The notes under the pieces: model-generated
Told to the model about the DNA's origin: nothing
Seen by the model: the letters and a program-made list of their open reading frames with translations, nothing else
Databases searched by the model: none
Position numbers and translations under genes: made by a program
NCBI RefSeq assembly: GCF_016899725.1
Contig: NZ_JACLYU010000007.1
Location: forward strand, 23,937-87,936
DNA: 64,000 nt
Origin: Bifidobacterium pullorum subsp. saeculare
Lineage (GTDB): Bacteria > Actinomycetota > Actinomycetes > Actinomycetales > Bifidobacteriaceae
Reading direction: 5' to 3'
Part shown: one piece after another, positions 18,446-26,067 of the stretch
Numbering within the stretch: the stretch's first letter is position 1
Layout: the number at the start of each line of letters is the position of its first letter

Positions 18446-18929
18446 GCGGCCGGCTGGCTCCGATGCGTCGCCGGAGGGACGGATCGAGTGGATATTGCGG
18501 CGCGAGGGCATGCTGGTGGCGCCGGCGGTGGGGGCGAGCATGCGGCCGATGCTGCGTGACAGGCGCGACACCGTGACGATCCGTGCGCTCGGCGCAGGTG
18601 GGACGGGCCCGGACGTGGGCGATGTCATCCTGTACCGGGCAGGCGGCCGGTATGTGCTCCATCGGATCGTCGGACGGTGGCCGGACGGGACGTGGCGCGT
18701 GCGCGGCGACAACACCCTCGTCGACGAGAGCGTGCCGGTGGAACGGGTGCTGGGAACCCTCGTCGAATGGAACCGGGGCCCCCGGCGCATCGTCTGCCGG
18801 CAGTCCGCGTGGTACCGCCGGTATTGGCGGTTCTGGCTCGCCTTCTGGCCGTTGCGTCGCGTGCTGATGCGCACATGGCGCACCGCCCGGCATGCCGGCG
18901 GCACGCTGCTACGGTGGAAGCATGGCTGA
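18435..18929 (+). CDS. S26-type signal-peptidase-like protease (Ser/His type)
   Basis: A 164-residue protein. The nucleophile region is GASMRPML with Ser35, followed by GDVILYR and VLHRIVG with His76, then VRGDN. A His at the place of the usual Lys resembles SipW/ER-type and S24/S26 peptidases in peptide clusters. There is no obvious N-terminal membrane helix; a Trp/Arg-rich C-terminal stretch (WYRRYWRFWLAFWPLRRV) could associate with the membrane. It overlaps the ABC gene by 11 bp and the next gene by 8 bp. A role in trimming the exported peptide is plausible but unproven. Confidence 0.75.
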   Translation: MADKRPAGSDASPEGRIEWILRREGMLVAPAVGASMRPMLRDRRDTVTIRALGAGGTGPDVGDVILYRAGGRYVLHRIVGRWPDGTWRVRGDNTLVDESVPVERVLGTLVEWNRGPRRIVCRQSAWYRRYWRFWLAFWPLRRVLMRTWRTARHAGGTLLRWKHG

Positions 18930-19680
18930 ACCGTTCGATATGACGCTTGCTGGGCTGACCGTGCATGTGGAGCCGCTGCACGAGCGCATCGGCAGGCAAT
19001 GCCGCGGCTACCGCGTGGATGCCGCGGAAGGCACGGCCCGCGACATGACGGTGCGGGTCACGCCCGCGATGATCGACCGGGAGCGGCGGCTCAACCCGTC
19101 GGGGGCATGGAGCGACGACTATCTGGAGACGCTGGCCGTCCATCGGGCGGTCGCCGAGCGGCTGCCCGCCTTCGGCCGGCTCGCCTTCCATGGCGCCGCC
19201 ATCGCCTACGCACCGGCAGGAGTCCCGCCGCGGGGCCTGGTGTTCACCGCGCCCTCCGGCACCGGCAAATCCACGCATATCGCGCTCTGGCGGCGACGGT
19301 TCGGGGATGCGGTGCAGGTGGTCAACGGGGACAAGCCGATCCTGGCCGTCGGCGGCGGGGACGTCACGGTGCATGCCACGCCTTGGGCCGGCAAGGAGGG
19401 CTGGCAGACGCCGAAGGCGCATGCGCCGCTCGTCGCCATGGCCGTGGTCACGCGCGGCGACGTCGACCGGTGCGATCGGCTGGACCCGGCCGAGGCCACG
19501 CCCCTCGTCCTCCGCCAGACGTATATGCCGGCGACTGCGGCCATGGCCGAGGCCACGCTGGATCTGGCTGACCGTCTGCTCGCCACCGTGCCGGTGTACC
19601 GGCTCACCTGCAGCATACGGCGGACCGCCGTGGACGCGGCCGCCACGGCCATGCTCGGGGGTGTGTGTCCCGGCCATTGA
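18922..19680 (+). CDS. HPr-kinase-like P-loop protein
   Basis: A 252-residue protein resembling the HprK-related kinases of lasso-peptide clusters. The P-loop is APSGTGKST with Lys116, preceded by the FHGAAIAY strand, and followed by NGDKPIL and a TPWAGKEG loop. These correspond to the HprK-like order of P-loop, Asp and Gly-rich capping loop. It lacks the long N-terminal HprK domain, so a sugar-PTS role is unlikely. Known relatives phosphorylate the C-terminal Ser of lasso precursors; activity here is inference. ATG 18922 was chosen because it overlaps the peptidase stop by 8 bp and follows GTGGAAG; an upstream in-frame ATG at 18892 lies inside the peptidase gene. Confidence 0.72.
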   Translation: MAEPFDMTLAGLTVHVEPLHERIGRQCRGYRVDAAEGTARDMTVRVTPAMIDRERRLNPSGAWSDDYLETLAVHRAVAERLPAFGRLAFHGAAIAYAPAGVPPRGLVFTAPSGTGKSTHIALWRRRFGDAVQVVNGDKPILAVGGGDVTVHATPWAGKEGWQTPKAHAPLVAMAVVTRGDVDRCDRLDPAEATPLVLRQTYMPATAAMAEATLDLADRLLATVPVYRLTCSIRRTAVDAAATAMLGGVCPGH

Positions 19681-19828
19681 GCGGCCGTTCCATACGTGGT
19701 CTCACCAATGGTCAACGGGGGAGCGCGGTCTATGGGAAGGGGGTATGATTACTGACATCTGTGCCGAAAACGTCAACGGCCGGAGGGACAATGGTATCGT
19801 CGGCTGATACGGAAGGAAGGTGCACGCC

Positions 19829-20764
19829 ATGAGTATCAAGCAACGGTGGGGGCGTGCGATGGCAGCGACCGCTGCGCTCGCCATGGCCTTGACGGCGGCT
19901 GTGGCCGCGGGCCCGGTGGCGGCCAGTGCGGACGACGATGTTTCCACGACCACGGGCACGAACCAGACCATCACGCAGCAGATTGCCGGCGACGGTGCGA
20001 AGCCGACCCAGACCCTTGACGGCAATGCGGACGGCGGCAAGGTGGAGGACCCGGCGGCGCCGGCCACGGATCAAAGCTCCTCCGACGGCAGTCAGCAAGA
20101 TGGCGCGGAGCCTGGCAAGGCCGATGCCGATGGCGGCCAGGGCGGCGACGCCACGGCCGAGGCGACCGAGCAGTCCGCCGAAGGCAGCCAGGAAGGCGAC
20201 TCCGCATCCTCGAAGACGGACCAGAATGCCGCCGGCGATGCGGCGCAGAACACGGTTGATCCGCGGAACTGCACGGGCCCCGCTAAAGGGGCCGGCATCC
20301 CCGTGTGCAATGACAAGGGCGATTACCTGTTCTCAATCATATGGGATTGAAGGTACTCCTGATGACAAAATGAGAAAGATATCAGGTGATGATCTTGTTG
20401 TTCATCATATAGCAGATAATAATTACAAAATTAATTTGGTTATCAAGGGTTATCCTAACGAAGGTTCTTATTTCGAATATGGGCTAATAGTAACCTTGCA
20501 AATAGTGATTTGAGTGTGTCTGGTAAAGTTCAGTCTTTGACTTCTGATAGTGACTATGAGACTGAAGGGAATCAGCCGAGCTCTGTGAGCTCTACCATAG
20601 AACACATCATAGATAAGGACGATTCCGAGGATATGCCCTATGTGAATGGTCTACAGAATTGGAAGCACGGCAATATTTTCAAAGCTGTGTCCAATACTGA
20701 ATGGCCAATCAATAAGTATGACAATGAGAGCGGCCTGAATTTCGGTAAAGTAAATAATAAATAA
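19829..20764 (+). pseudogene. Secreted Ser/Asp/Gly-rich protein, two compensating frameshifts
   Basis: An AAGGAAGG site precedes ATG 19829. The first frame encodes a signal peptide (AMAATAALAMALTAAVAAGPVAASA) and an acidic low-complexity region, then stops at 20350 just after CNDKGDYLFS. Coding-like sequence continues in the +1 frame (SYGIEGTPDDKMRKISGDD through NEGSYFEYG, about 20337-20480). It then returns to the original frame (ANSNLANSDLSVSGKV) to a stop at 20764. One extra base near 20335 and one missing base near 20480-20490 would restore a single protein of about 310 residues. The second half is AT-rich, unlike the GC-rich first half. A 173-residue truncated secreted product could still be made. 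No family is recognised. Confidence 0.6.
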
Positions 20765-20945
20765 GGAGATTACAGTATGAAGCAGCAGTATGAGCATCCC
20801 ACACTTGATGTGGAATTATTGAACACAGATATCATCTGCGCCAGCGATGAAACCACTGTGATGACGGATGATCCGGAAGCCGGTGACAACGGTGGTGCCA
20901 ATTACAGTAATTTCGAGGATTTATTCAAAGCCAACAATTTCACTT
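20325..20945 (+). other. AT-rich segment inside a high-GC region
   Basis: From about 20325 to 20945 the base and codon use changes sharply (AAT, ATA, TTA, GAT codons), then returns to high GC at the membrane-protein gene. It holds the second half of the secreted protein and the 57-residue peptide gene. No insertion-sequence ends or flanking repeats were seen. The pattern suggests a replaced or imported cassette. Confidence 0.7.
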
Positions 20946-20950
20946 TCTGA
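20777..20950 (+). CDS. 57-residue candidate RiPP-like precursor peptide with YxxPxL leader motif
   Basis: Encodes 57 residues starting MKQQYEHPTLDVELLN and ending KANNFTF, after an AAGGAG site at 20763-20768. Tyr5-x-x-Pro8-x-Leu10 matches the leader motif that lasso-peptide RRE (PqqD-like) domains bind. The second half is acidic and Gly/Asn-rich, with DPEAGDN and NFEDLF. There is a single Cys (residue 21) and no Gly/Asp spacing that clearly defines a lasso ring. The stop overlaps the next ATG (TGATG), coupling it to a membrane protein that shares both its N- and C-terminal elements. It is probably the client of the PqqD, peptidase and exporter genes 2-4 kb upstream; no maturation chemistry can be assigned. 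Confidence 0.72.
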   Translation: MKQQYEHPTLDVELLNTDIICASDETTVMTDDPEAGDNGGANYSNFEDLFKANNFTF

Positions 20951-21414
20951 TGAAGCATCGTGACGAACGGCCGACGCTGCAGGCCGTCATCGCCCGCGCC
21001 CGCGCCAAGTGGGCCGCCAAAATGGCGGTCGGCGGCACGGCGCTGGCGGTGGCGGTCGGCGCCGTGACCTTTGCTATCGGCGCCTTGGTGATAGGCGCCG
21101 TCGCCGCCGATGTGGGCATCTCGCACGGCTGGTTCAAATCCAAGCAGGCCGAGCCTGAGACGTCGCAGCAGCAGAAGACCTCGCAGGACCAATCCACCGG
21201 TGGGGACTCGTCGAAGGGCGCCAAGAAATCCCAAGTGGACAGCTACAGCGACTCGTGGAGCGACCCCGAGGCCGACAATGTCATCAATTTCGACGACCTG
21301 TTCGACCCCTCGGGAAGCAAGGACGACGGCGATGGTTCCTCCGGAACCAGTGTGGAACAAGGCGAAGGCGACGAGTCGTCCCAAGGCGGCGACTGGACCA
21401 AAGCATATAAGTGA
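20950..21414 (+). CDS. Membrane protein resembling the preceding peptide at both ends
   Basis: A 154-residue protein with a basic N-terminus (MKHRDERPTLQAVIARARAKW), one hydrophobic segment at about 26-53 and a long Ser/Asp/Gln-rich disordered tail. ATG 20950 overlaps the peptide stop. It shares MKxxxExPTL at the N-terminus and DPEA-DN...NF(D/E)DLF at residues 105-118 with the 57-residue peptide. Codons differ between the two copies, so this is not a recent DNA duplication. It may be a membrane partner, an immunity-type protein or a second substrate. No family is recognised. It lies 48 bp before the Wzz-kinase fusion. Confidence 0.7.
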   Translation: MKHRDERPTLQAVIARARAKWAAKMAVGGTALAVAVGAVTFAIGALVIGAVAADVGISHGWFKSKQAEPETSQQQKTSQDQSTGGDSSKGAKKSQVDSYSDSWSDPEADNVINFDDLFDPSGSKDDGDGSSGTSVEQGEGDESSQGGDWTKAYK

Positions 21415-21462
21415 CCTGCCACAGGGCGGTCCGACGAACGAACTGAACGAACGGAGCGATAC

Positions 21463-22950
21463 GTGACACTGGCCGACATCCTGGGAGCCGCGAAGAAACA
21501 CATCGTAGCCATGGTCATCACCGTGGCGGTCATCTTCGGCGCCACCTGTGGCTTCGCCGCCAGGGAGGTGCCGGTATACACCGCCTACTCCCAGTACTAT
21601 GCCACGCTGCGCCAAAGCGCGGCGACCCAGGACCAGTCCGGTGCCACCCCGGCCCCTAGCCAGGAAAGCCCCGACCAGGTGAAAAGCGACCAGGACTTCG
21701 TCCGTTCGCAGATCGGTCTGCTCAACACGCTGGTGCAAACCGACGCCGTGCTCCAGCCGGTGATCGACAAGCTCAAGCTCAGCACCACACCTGATGCCCT
21801 CGCCGGCAACGTGGCCATCAACTCCAGCGAGGACTCGCTGTTCCTGACCATCGGCGCGAAAAGCACCGACCCCCAGACCGCGGCCGACATCGCCAACGCG
21901 GTCGGCGAAAGCCTGAACAACCAGATCGCTGCCGATAGCTTCGGCGAGGTGAAGACCAACGCGCTGTCCCCGATCGTGCTGCAGGTGGTGAAGCCGGCGA
22001 AAGCCCCGGGTGCGCCGACCTCGAACAACCGCAGTACGCTGCTGATCGGCGGCTTGGTGGCCGTGGTGGTCGCGTTCCTCGTCGCCATCGCGCTTGAGGC
22101 GATGAACCGGCGCGTGCGCGACGTGGCCGACCTCAGCCAATATGTGGACGCTCCGGTGCTGGGCCTGGTGCCCGAATCCAATGAGCTCAGCGAAGGCACA
22201 GTCGTGGCCTCGCATCCGGGTAGCCACGCCGCTGAAGGCATCAGGCGTCTGGCCCGCAACCTCGCGTTCGTGACGCCTGACCGCACGACGTTCTCGAACG
22301 TGGTGGTGATCACTTCGCCCGGCCCCTCCGAAGGCAAGACCACGATCGCGGCGAATGTGGCCGCGGCCTTCGCGGAAAACGACGAGAAAGTGCTGCTCGT
22401 GGACACCGACCTGCGGCATCCGTCCGTCGCCAAGCTGCTGGGCATCAACGGCAGGATCGGCCTGACCCATCTGGTCACCGGGCAGGCGGATTCGCAAAGC
22501 GCGATCCAACCGTACTGGAAGCCCCATTTCCATGTGCTGCCGGCCGGCGAGCAGACCACAAACCCGGGCATCATCATCAACTCGCAGGCCATGATGTCAT
22601 TCCTCGAGCAGGCCGCCGCCGCATACGACCATGTGGTGCTCGACACCGCGCCACTGTCCGTGACGAACGACGCCGCCATCTTCTCAAAGAAAGGCACGCT
22701 GACCCTGCTCGTCACCGCGCAGAACCGCACGCTTAAGCGCGCGCTGCGCGACTGCATGCAGGAGCTGTCGGTGGTGGGCGTGCAGATCGTGGGCACGGTG
22801 TTCAACCGCACCAAGCTCACGCGGGGCAACGAGAGCTACTATTACTACTATTACTATCTGGAGGATGAGGGACGCCCGCGCAAGCGCGGCCTGTTCCGGC
22901 GTCGCCGTTCCAAGCGCCGCGCCGTCAAGCCGGAAGCCGGCGAGCAGTGA
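21463..22950 (+). CDS. Wzz/CpsC-type chain-length domain fused to a CpsD-type tyrosine kinase
   Basis: A 495-residue polysaccharide co-polymerase and BY-kinase in one chain. GTG 21463 follows CGGAG. The N-terminal Wzz part has membrane helices at about 14-33 and 195-212. The kinase part has Walker A with Lys292 (SPGPSEGKTT), Walker A' VLLVDTDLRHPS and Walker B VVLDTAPLSVTNDA. The tail holds seven consecutive Tyr residues (459-465), the usual autophosphorylation cluster, then a very basic end (RKRGLFRRRRSKRR). Such proteins set chain length and export of capsule or exopolysaccharide. The stop overlaps the next start by 4 bp. Confidence 0.9.
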   Translation: MTLADILGAAKKHIVAMVITVAVIFGATCGFAAREVPVYTAYSQYYATLRQSAATQDQSGATPAPSQESPDQVKSDQDFVRSQIGLLNTLVQTDAVLQPVIDKLKLSTTPDALAGNVAINSSEDSLFLTIGAKSTDPQTAADIANAVGESLNNQIAADSFGEVKTNALSPIVLQVVKPAKAPGAPTSNNRSTLLIGGLVAVVVAFLVAIALEAMNRRVRDVADLSQYVDAPVLGLVPESNELSEGTVVASHPGSHAAEGIRRLARNLAFVTPDRTTFSNVVVITSPGPSEGKTTIAANVAAAFAENDEKVLLVDTDLRHPSVAKLLGINGRIGLTHLVTGQADSQSAIQPYWKPHFHVLPAGEQTTNPGIIINSQAMMSFLEQAAAAYDHVVLDTAPLSVTNDAAIFSKKGTLTLLVTAQNRTLKRALRDCMQELSVVGVQIVGTVFNRTKLTRGNESYYYYYYYLEDEGRPRKRGLFRRRRSKRRAVKPEAGEQ

Positions 22951-24158
22951 CGGATCCGCGCGCCGCACGCGCTTTGCGGCCGGTCACGGTGGCGGACATC
23001 GCCGCGATGTCGCGTGTGCAGCGGCGGGCGCTGCGCATGCGTCTGGATCGGCGCAGCCGCAACGCGCTGCTGTTCTGCGTGCTGCCGGTGATGATCGTCG
23101 CCAAGCTGCTCGTGGCCTATCTGTTGCCACCGAAGTACTTCTACGACAACAACCGCATCCTCGGCATGGCCAATCATGCGCTTGGCACCGTTGCGTGGGA
23201 AGGCAGCTACCGCATCGCCGCGAATCTGTTCGAGGCCATCAACATCGGCGATCTCACCACCATGCTCGAATGGTCGGTGTGCCTGGGCATCGTGCTCACC
23301 GGCGTGGTCATCGTGATGGTCACGCGGGCGGATGCCCCCGACTTCATCCAGTCGTTGTTCATCCTGGCCTCGGTGGGCCTGCTCAACATCTATATCTTCA
23401 CCATTGGCAAGGATGTGATCCAGTTCGCGTTCTTCCTCGCCGTGTATGTGGTGCTTATGCTGCCGATCAGAAGCGCCACGCTCAAGATTGTGTTGAGCGC
23501 CGTGGTGCTGTGGTACGAGAGCACGTTCTTCCGCGCGTACTATGTGCTCATCGCGGCATTGGTGCTGCTCGTGTACGCGATTCTGACGTTCTTCCGCGCA
23601 CGGGTGCATCGGTTCACCGGAGGCACGGTGCTGTTGGTGTGCGTCACGCTGTTCGCCACGGTGTGGTTGGTGCTGCTGGCTTCCAGCGTGCTCATGCCGG
23701 ATGCCTACGATCAGGTGATGACGCTGCGGGATTCATACAGTACGGTGATGGACGGCAACGCCGATTCCGCCACGTTCATCCAGAATTGGATTTCCGGCGG
23801 TGGCCTACCGGTGTTCATGGCCAACTATGTGATCGATGCGTTCCGCATGATGATTCCGGTGGAGCTGGCGATCCGAGGCCTGCAGTATTGGCCGTTCTTC
23901 GCGTTCCAGCTGTTCGTGACCGTGTACCTGGTCAATCTGCTGCGGCAGATGAACAAGCTTAATGACCCTACGGTGTTCCTGGCATTGTGCGTATTCATCG
24001 GCTATGCGCTGGCGTCGTTTCTCTTCGAGCCGGACTTCGGCTCCTGGACGCGTCACGAGGCGGCCACCTTCCCGGTGCTCCATCTGCTCGTGCTCAACCG
24101 GTACCAGCGCATACCGCTGACCGCACGCGAACGCGAGATCGAACGGATGCTCGGCTGA
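22947..24158 (+). CDS. Polytopic membrane protein, Wzy/EpsG-like polysaccharide polymerase candidate
   Basis: A 403-residue protein with about nine or ten hydrophobic helices after a basic cytoplasmic N-terminus (RVQRRALRMRLDRRSRNA). GTG 22947 overlaps the kinase stop by 4 bp. A long extracytoplasmic loop at about 235-280 (PDAYDQVMTLRDSYSTVMDG) is typical of Wzy-type polymerases. The helical pattern and position directly after a Wzz-kinase fusion favour a repeat-unit polymerase, but the family has little sequence conservation. No glycosyltransferase lies beside it, so sugars must be assembled elsewhere. Confidence 0.6.
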   Translation: MTDPRAARALRPVTVADIAAMSRVQRRALRMRLDRRSRNALLFCVLPVMIVAKLLVAYLLPPKYFYDNNRILGMANHALGTVAWEGSYRIAANLFEAINIGDLTTMLEWSVCLGIVLTGVVIVMVTRADAPDFIQSLFILASVGLLNIYIFTIGKDVIQFAFFLAVYVVLMLPIRSATLKIVLSAVVLWYESTFFRAYYVLIAALVLLVYAILTFFRARVHRFTGGTVLLVCVTLFATVWLVLLASSVLMPDAYDQVMTLRDSYSTVMDGNADSATFIQNWISGGGLPVFMANYVIDAFRMMIPVELAIRGLQYWPFFAFQLFVTVYLVNLLRQMNKLNDPTVFLALCVFIGYALASFLFEPDFGSWTRHEAATFPVLHLLVLNRYQRIPLTAREREIERMLG

Positions 24159-24256
24159 CCGTCCGTCCGCCGGGCCTGCGTCTGGCCACATGGAACGGAT
24201 GACGGGTACAGTGGCATGATTGGTATGATGCCCGACCGAGGAAAGGATGTACGACG

Positions 24257-25012
24257 ATGATCAGGGTCTCCGTGGTGGGAGCGAAGGGCCGCATGGGCGG
24301 CCATGTGGTCGAGGCGGTGCGCGGCGCCGCGGACATGGAGCTGGCGCTGGCGCTTGACGCCGGCGACGACCTCACGCTGATCTCGCCGGAGAACACCGAC
24401 GTCGTCGTCGAATTCACCGTGCCCTCCGCCAGCCTGGGCAACGTGCTCGCGCTGGTCGCCCAGGGCGTGGACGTCGTCGTCGGCACCACCGGATGGACCG
24501 AGGAACGGCTCGAGCAGGTGCGCCAGGCCATCGCCGCAGGCCCCCGGCCGGGGGGCCAGAAGGTGTTCGTCGCCCCGAACTTCGCGATCTCCGCGGTGCT
24601 CGCCGACCACTTCGCCGTGCAGGCCGCCAAATACTTCGAATCGGCGGAGGTCATCGAAATGCACCACCCGGACAAGGTGGACGCCCCCTCCGGCACCGCC
24701 CTCCACACCGCGCGGGCCATCGCCGCCGCCCGCCGTGCCGCCGGCATGGGGCCGATGCCCGACGCCACCCAGACCGACGGCGGATCCCGCGGGCAGGTCG
24801 TCGACGGCGTGCACGTGCACGCGGTGCGCCTGCGTGGCCTCAACGCCCACGAGGAGGTACTCCTCGGCAACGCCGGTGAGCAGCTCGTCATCCGCGCCGA
24901 CAGCTTCGACCGCGGCTCCTTCATGCCGGGCGTGCTGCTGGCCGTCCGCAGGCTCGCCGCCGACGCCCCCGCCGGGCTCACGGTGGGGCTCGACAGCTTC
25001 CTCGACCTGTGA
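24257..25012 (+). CDS. dapB: 4-hydroxy-tetrahydrodipicolinate reductase
   Basis: 251 residues, the usual DapB length. It reduces the DapA product with NAD(P)H on the route to meso-diaminopimelate and lysine. The dinucleotide loop GAKGRMG is at 8-14. The active site EMHHPDKVDAPSGTA carries the catalytic His pair and Lys. GTTG and PNFAISA motifs complete the fold. An AGGAAAGGA site precedes the ATG, and a TATGAT at 24224-24229 could be the -10 element. It is followed 67 bp later by dapA. Confidence 0.95.
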   Translation: MIRVSVVGAKGRMGGHVVEAVRGAADMELALALDAGDDLTLISPENTDVVVEFTVPSASLGNVLALVAQGVDVVVGTTGWTEERLEQVRQAIAAGPRPGGQKVFVAPNFAISAVLADHFAVQAAKYFESAEVIEMHHPDKVDAPSGTALHTARAIAAARRAAGMGPMPDATQTDGGSRGQVVDGVHVHAVRLRGLNAHEEVLLGNAGEQLVIRADSFDRGSFMPGVLLAVRRLAADAPAGLTVGLDSFLDL

Positions 25013-25079
25013 GCGTGGCCGGGCCGCGGCCGGTCCGCACGGCCCCGGCGAGTCCACAAGCCGCAGTACCGTTACAACC

Positions 25080-25985
25080 ATGAGCGAGACCACCATGCAT
25101 CTTCTTGACCCCGCGCCCTTCGGACGCATCCTGCCCGCCATGGTCACCCCGATGAAGCCCAACGGCGACGTCGACTTCGACGCGGCGCAGGCCCTCGCGC
25201 GGCAGCTGGTCGCGGACGGTGCGGACGGTCTCGTCGTCAACGGCACCACCGGCGAGTCGCCGGTGACCCACATGGACGAGAAGGTGGATCTGGTCAAGGC
25301 CGTCAAGGAAGCCGTCGACGTGCCGGTGGTCTCCGGCGCCGGCTCCAACGACACCGCGCACACCGTGCGCATGGCCGAGCAGATCCAGGAGGCCGGCGCG
25401 GACGCGCTGCTCGTCGTCATGCCCTACTACTCCCGCCCCTCCCAGGACGGCATCGTCGGCCATTACCAGGCCGTGGACAAGGTGGCCGAGAAGCCGATCA
25501 TCGTCTACGACGTGCCCGGCCGCACCGGGCTCAAGGTGAGGACCGAGACCTACGACCGGCTCGCCCTACTCAAGCATGTCGCGGCCGTCAAGGACGCCAC
25601 CGGCGACCTCGCCTCCGCCGTCGAGAAGCAGCAGCGCACGCATCTGGCCTGGTACTCCGGGGACGACGGCCTCTTCCTGCCGTTCCTCTCCATCGGCGCC
25701 GTGGGCATCATCTCCGTGATCGCGCACGTCGCCGCAGCCCCGATGCGTCGCCTCGCCGAGGCCTTCGACTCCGGCGACGTGGCCACCGCGCGCCGCATCG
25801 CCAACCAGCTCGCCCCGCTCGTCCACGCCCTCAACGGCGACGGCTACCAGGCCGTCATGGCCAAGGCCGCGCTCGTGGCCAAGGGCGTCATCCCCTCCGG
25901 CGCGATGCGCCTGCCGAACATCGGCCCCGACGCCGGCCAGATCCGCAAGGCCGAGGAGGGCATGCGCGCCGCCGGTCTGCTCTGA
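25080..25985 (+). CDS. dapA: 4-hydroxy-tetrahydrodipicolinate synthase
   Basis: 301 residues, an aldolase-type TIM barrel condensing pyruvate with aspartate semialdehyde. Visible motifs are NGTTGESPV (substrate pocket), MPYYSRPSQDG with the catalytic Tyr, YDVPGRTG, and the Schiff-base Lys in AAVKDATGD. The ATG at 25080 has no clear ribosome site; a second in-frame ATG lies at 25095. It is co-directional with dapB and followed 82 bp later by rnj, the order usual in actinobacteria. Confidence 0.95.
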   Translation: MSETTMHLLDPAPFGRILPAMVTPMKPNGDVDFDAAQALARQLVADGADGLVVNGTTGESPVTHMDEKVDLVKAVKEAVDVPVVSGAGSNDTAHTVRMAEQIQEAGADALLVVMPYYSRPSQDGIVGHYQAVDKVAEKPIIVYDVPGRTGLKVRTETYDRLALLKHVAAVKDATGDLASAVEKQQRTHLAWYSGDDGLFLPFLSIGAVGIISVIAHVAAAPMRRLAEAFDSGDVATARRIANQLAPLVHALNGDGYQAVMAKAALVAKGVIPSGAMRLPNIGPDAGQIRKAEEGMRAAGLL

Positions 25986-26067
25986 GCACCGGACTGCCGG
26001 GGCCCGTACCTGTCGCCACCGTGACAGCACGGAGGCACCGAAACAGAAACAGAAACCAACGAAAGCA

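Noticed and set aside
19745..19807. A 20-codon reading frame (MITDICAENVNG...) upstream of the secreted protein
   Set aside because: The G-rich tract before it is too close to the ATG to be a good ribosome site, and there is no sign of conservation or attenuation structure.
13447..24158. A complete lasso-peptide biosynthetic cluster
   Set aside because: Leader motif, PqqD-like, HprK-like and nucleotidyltransferase genes are present, but no asparagine-synthetase-like cyclase or transglutaminase-like protease is in the window.
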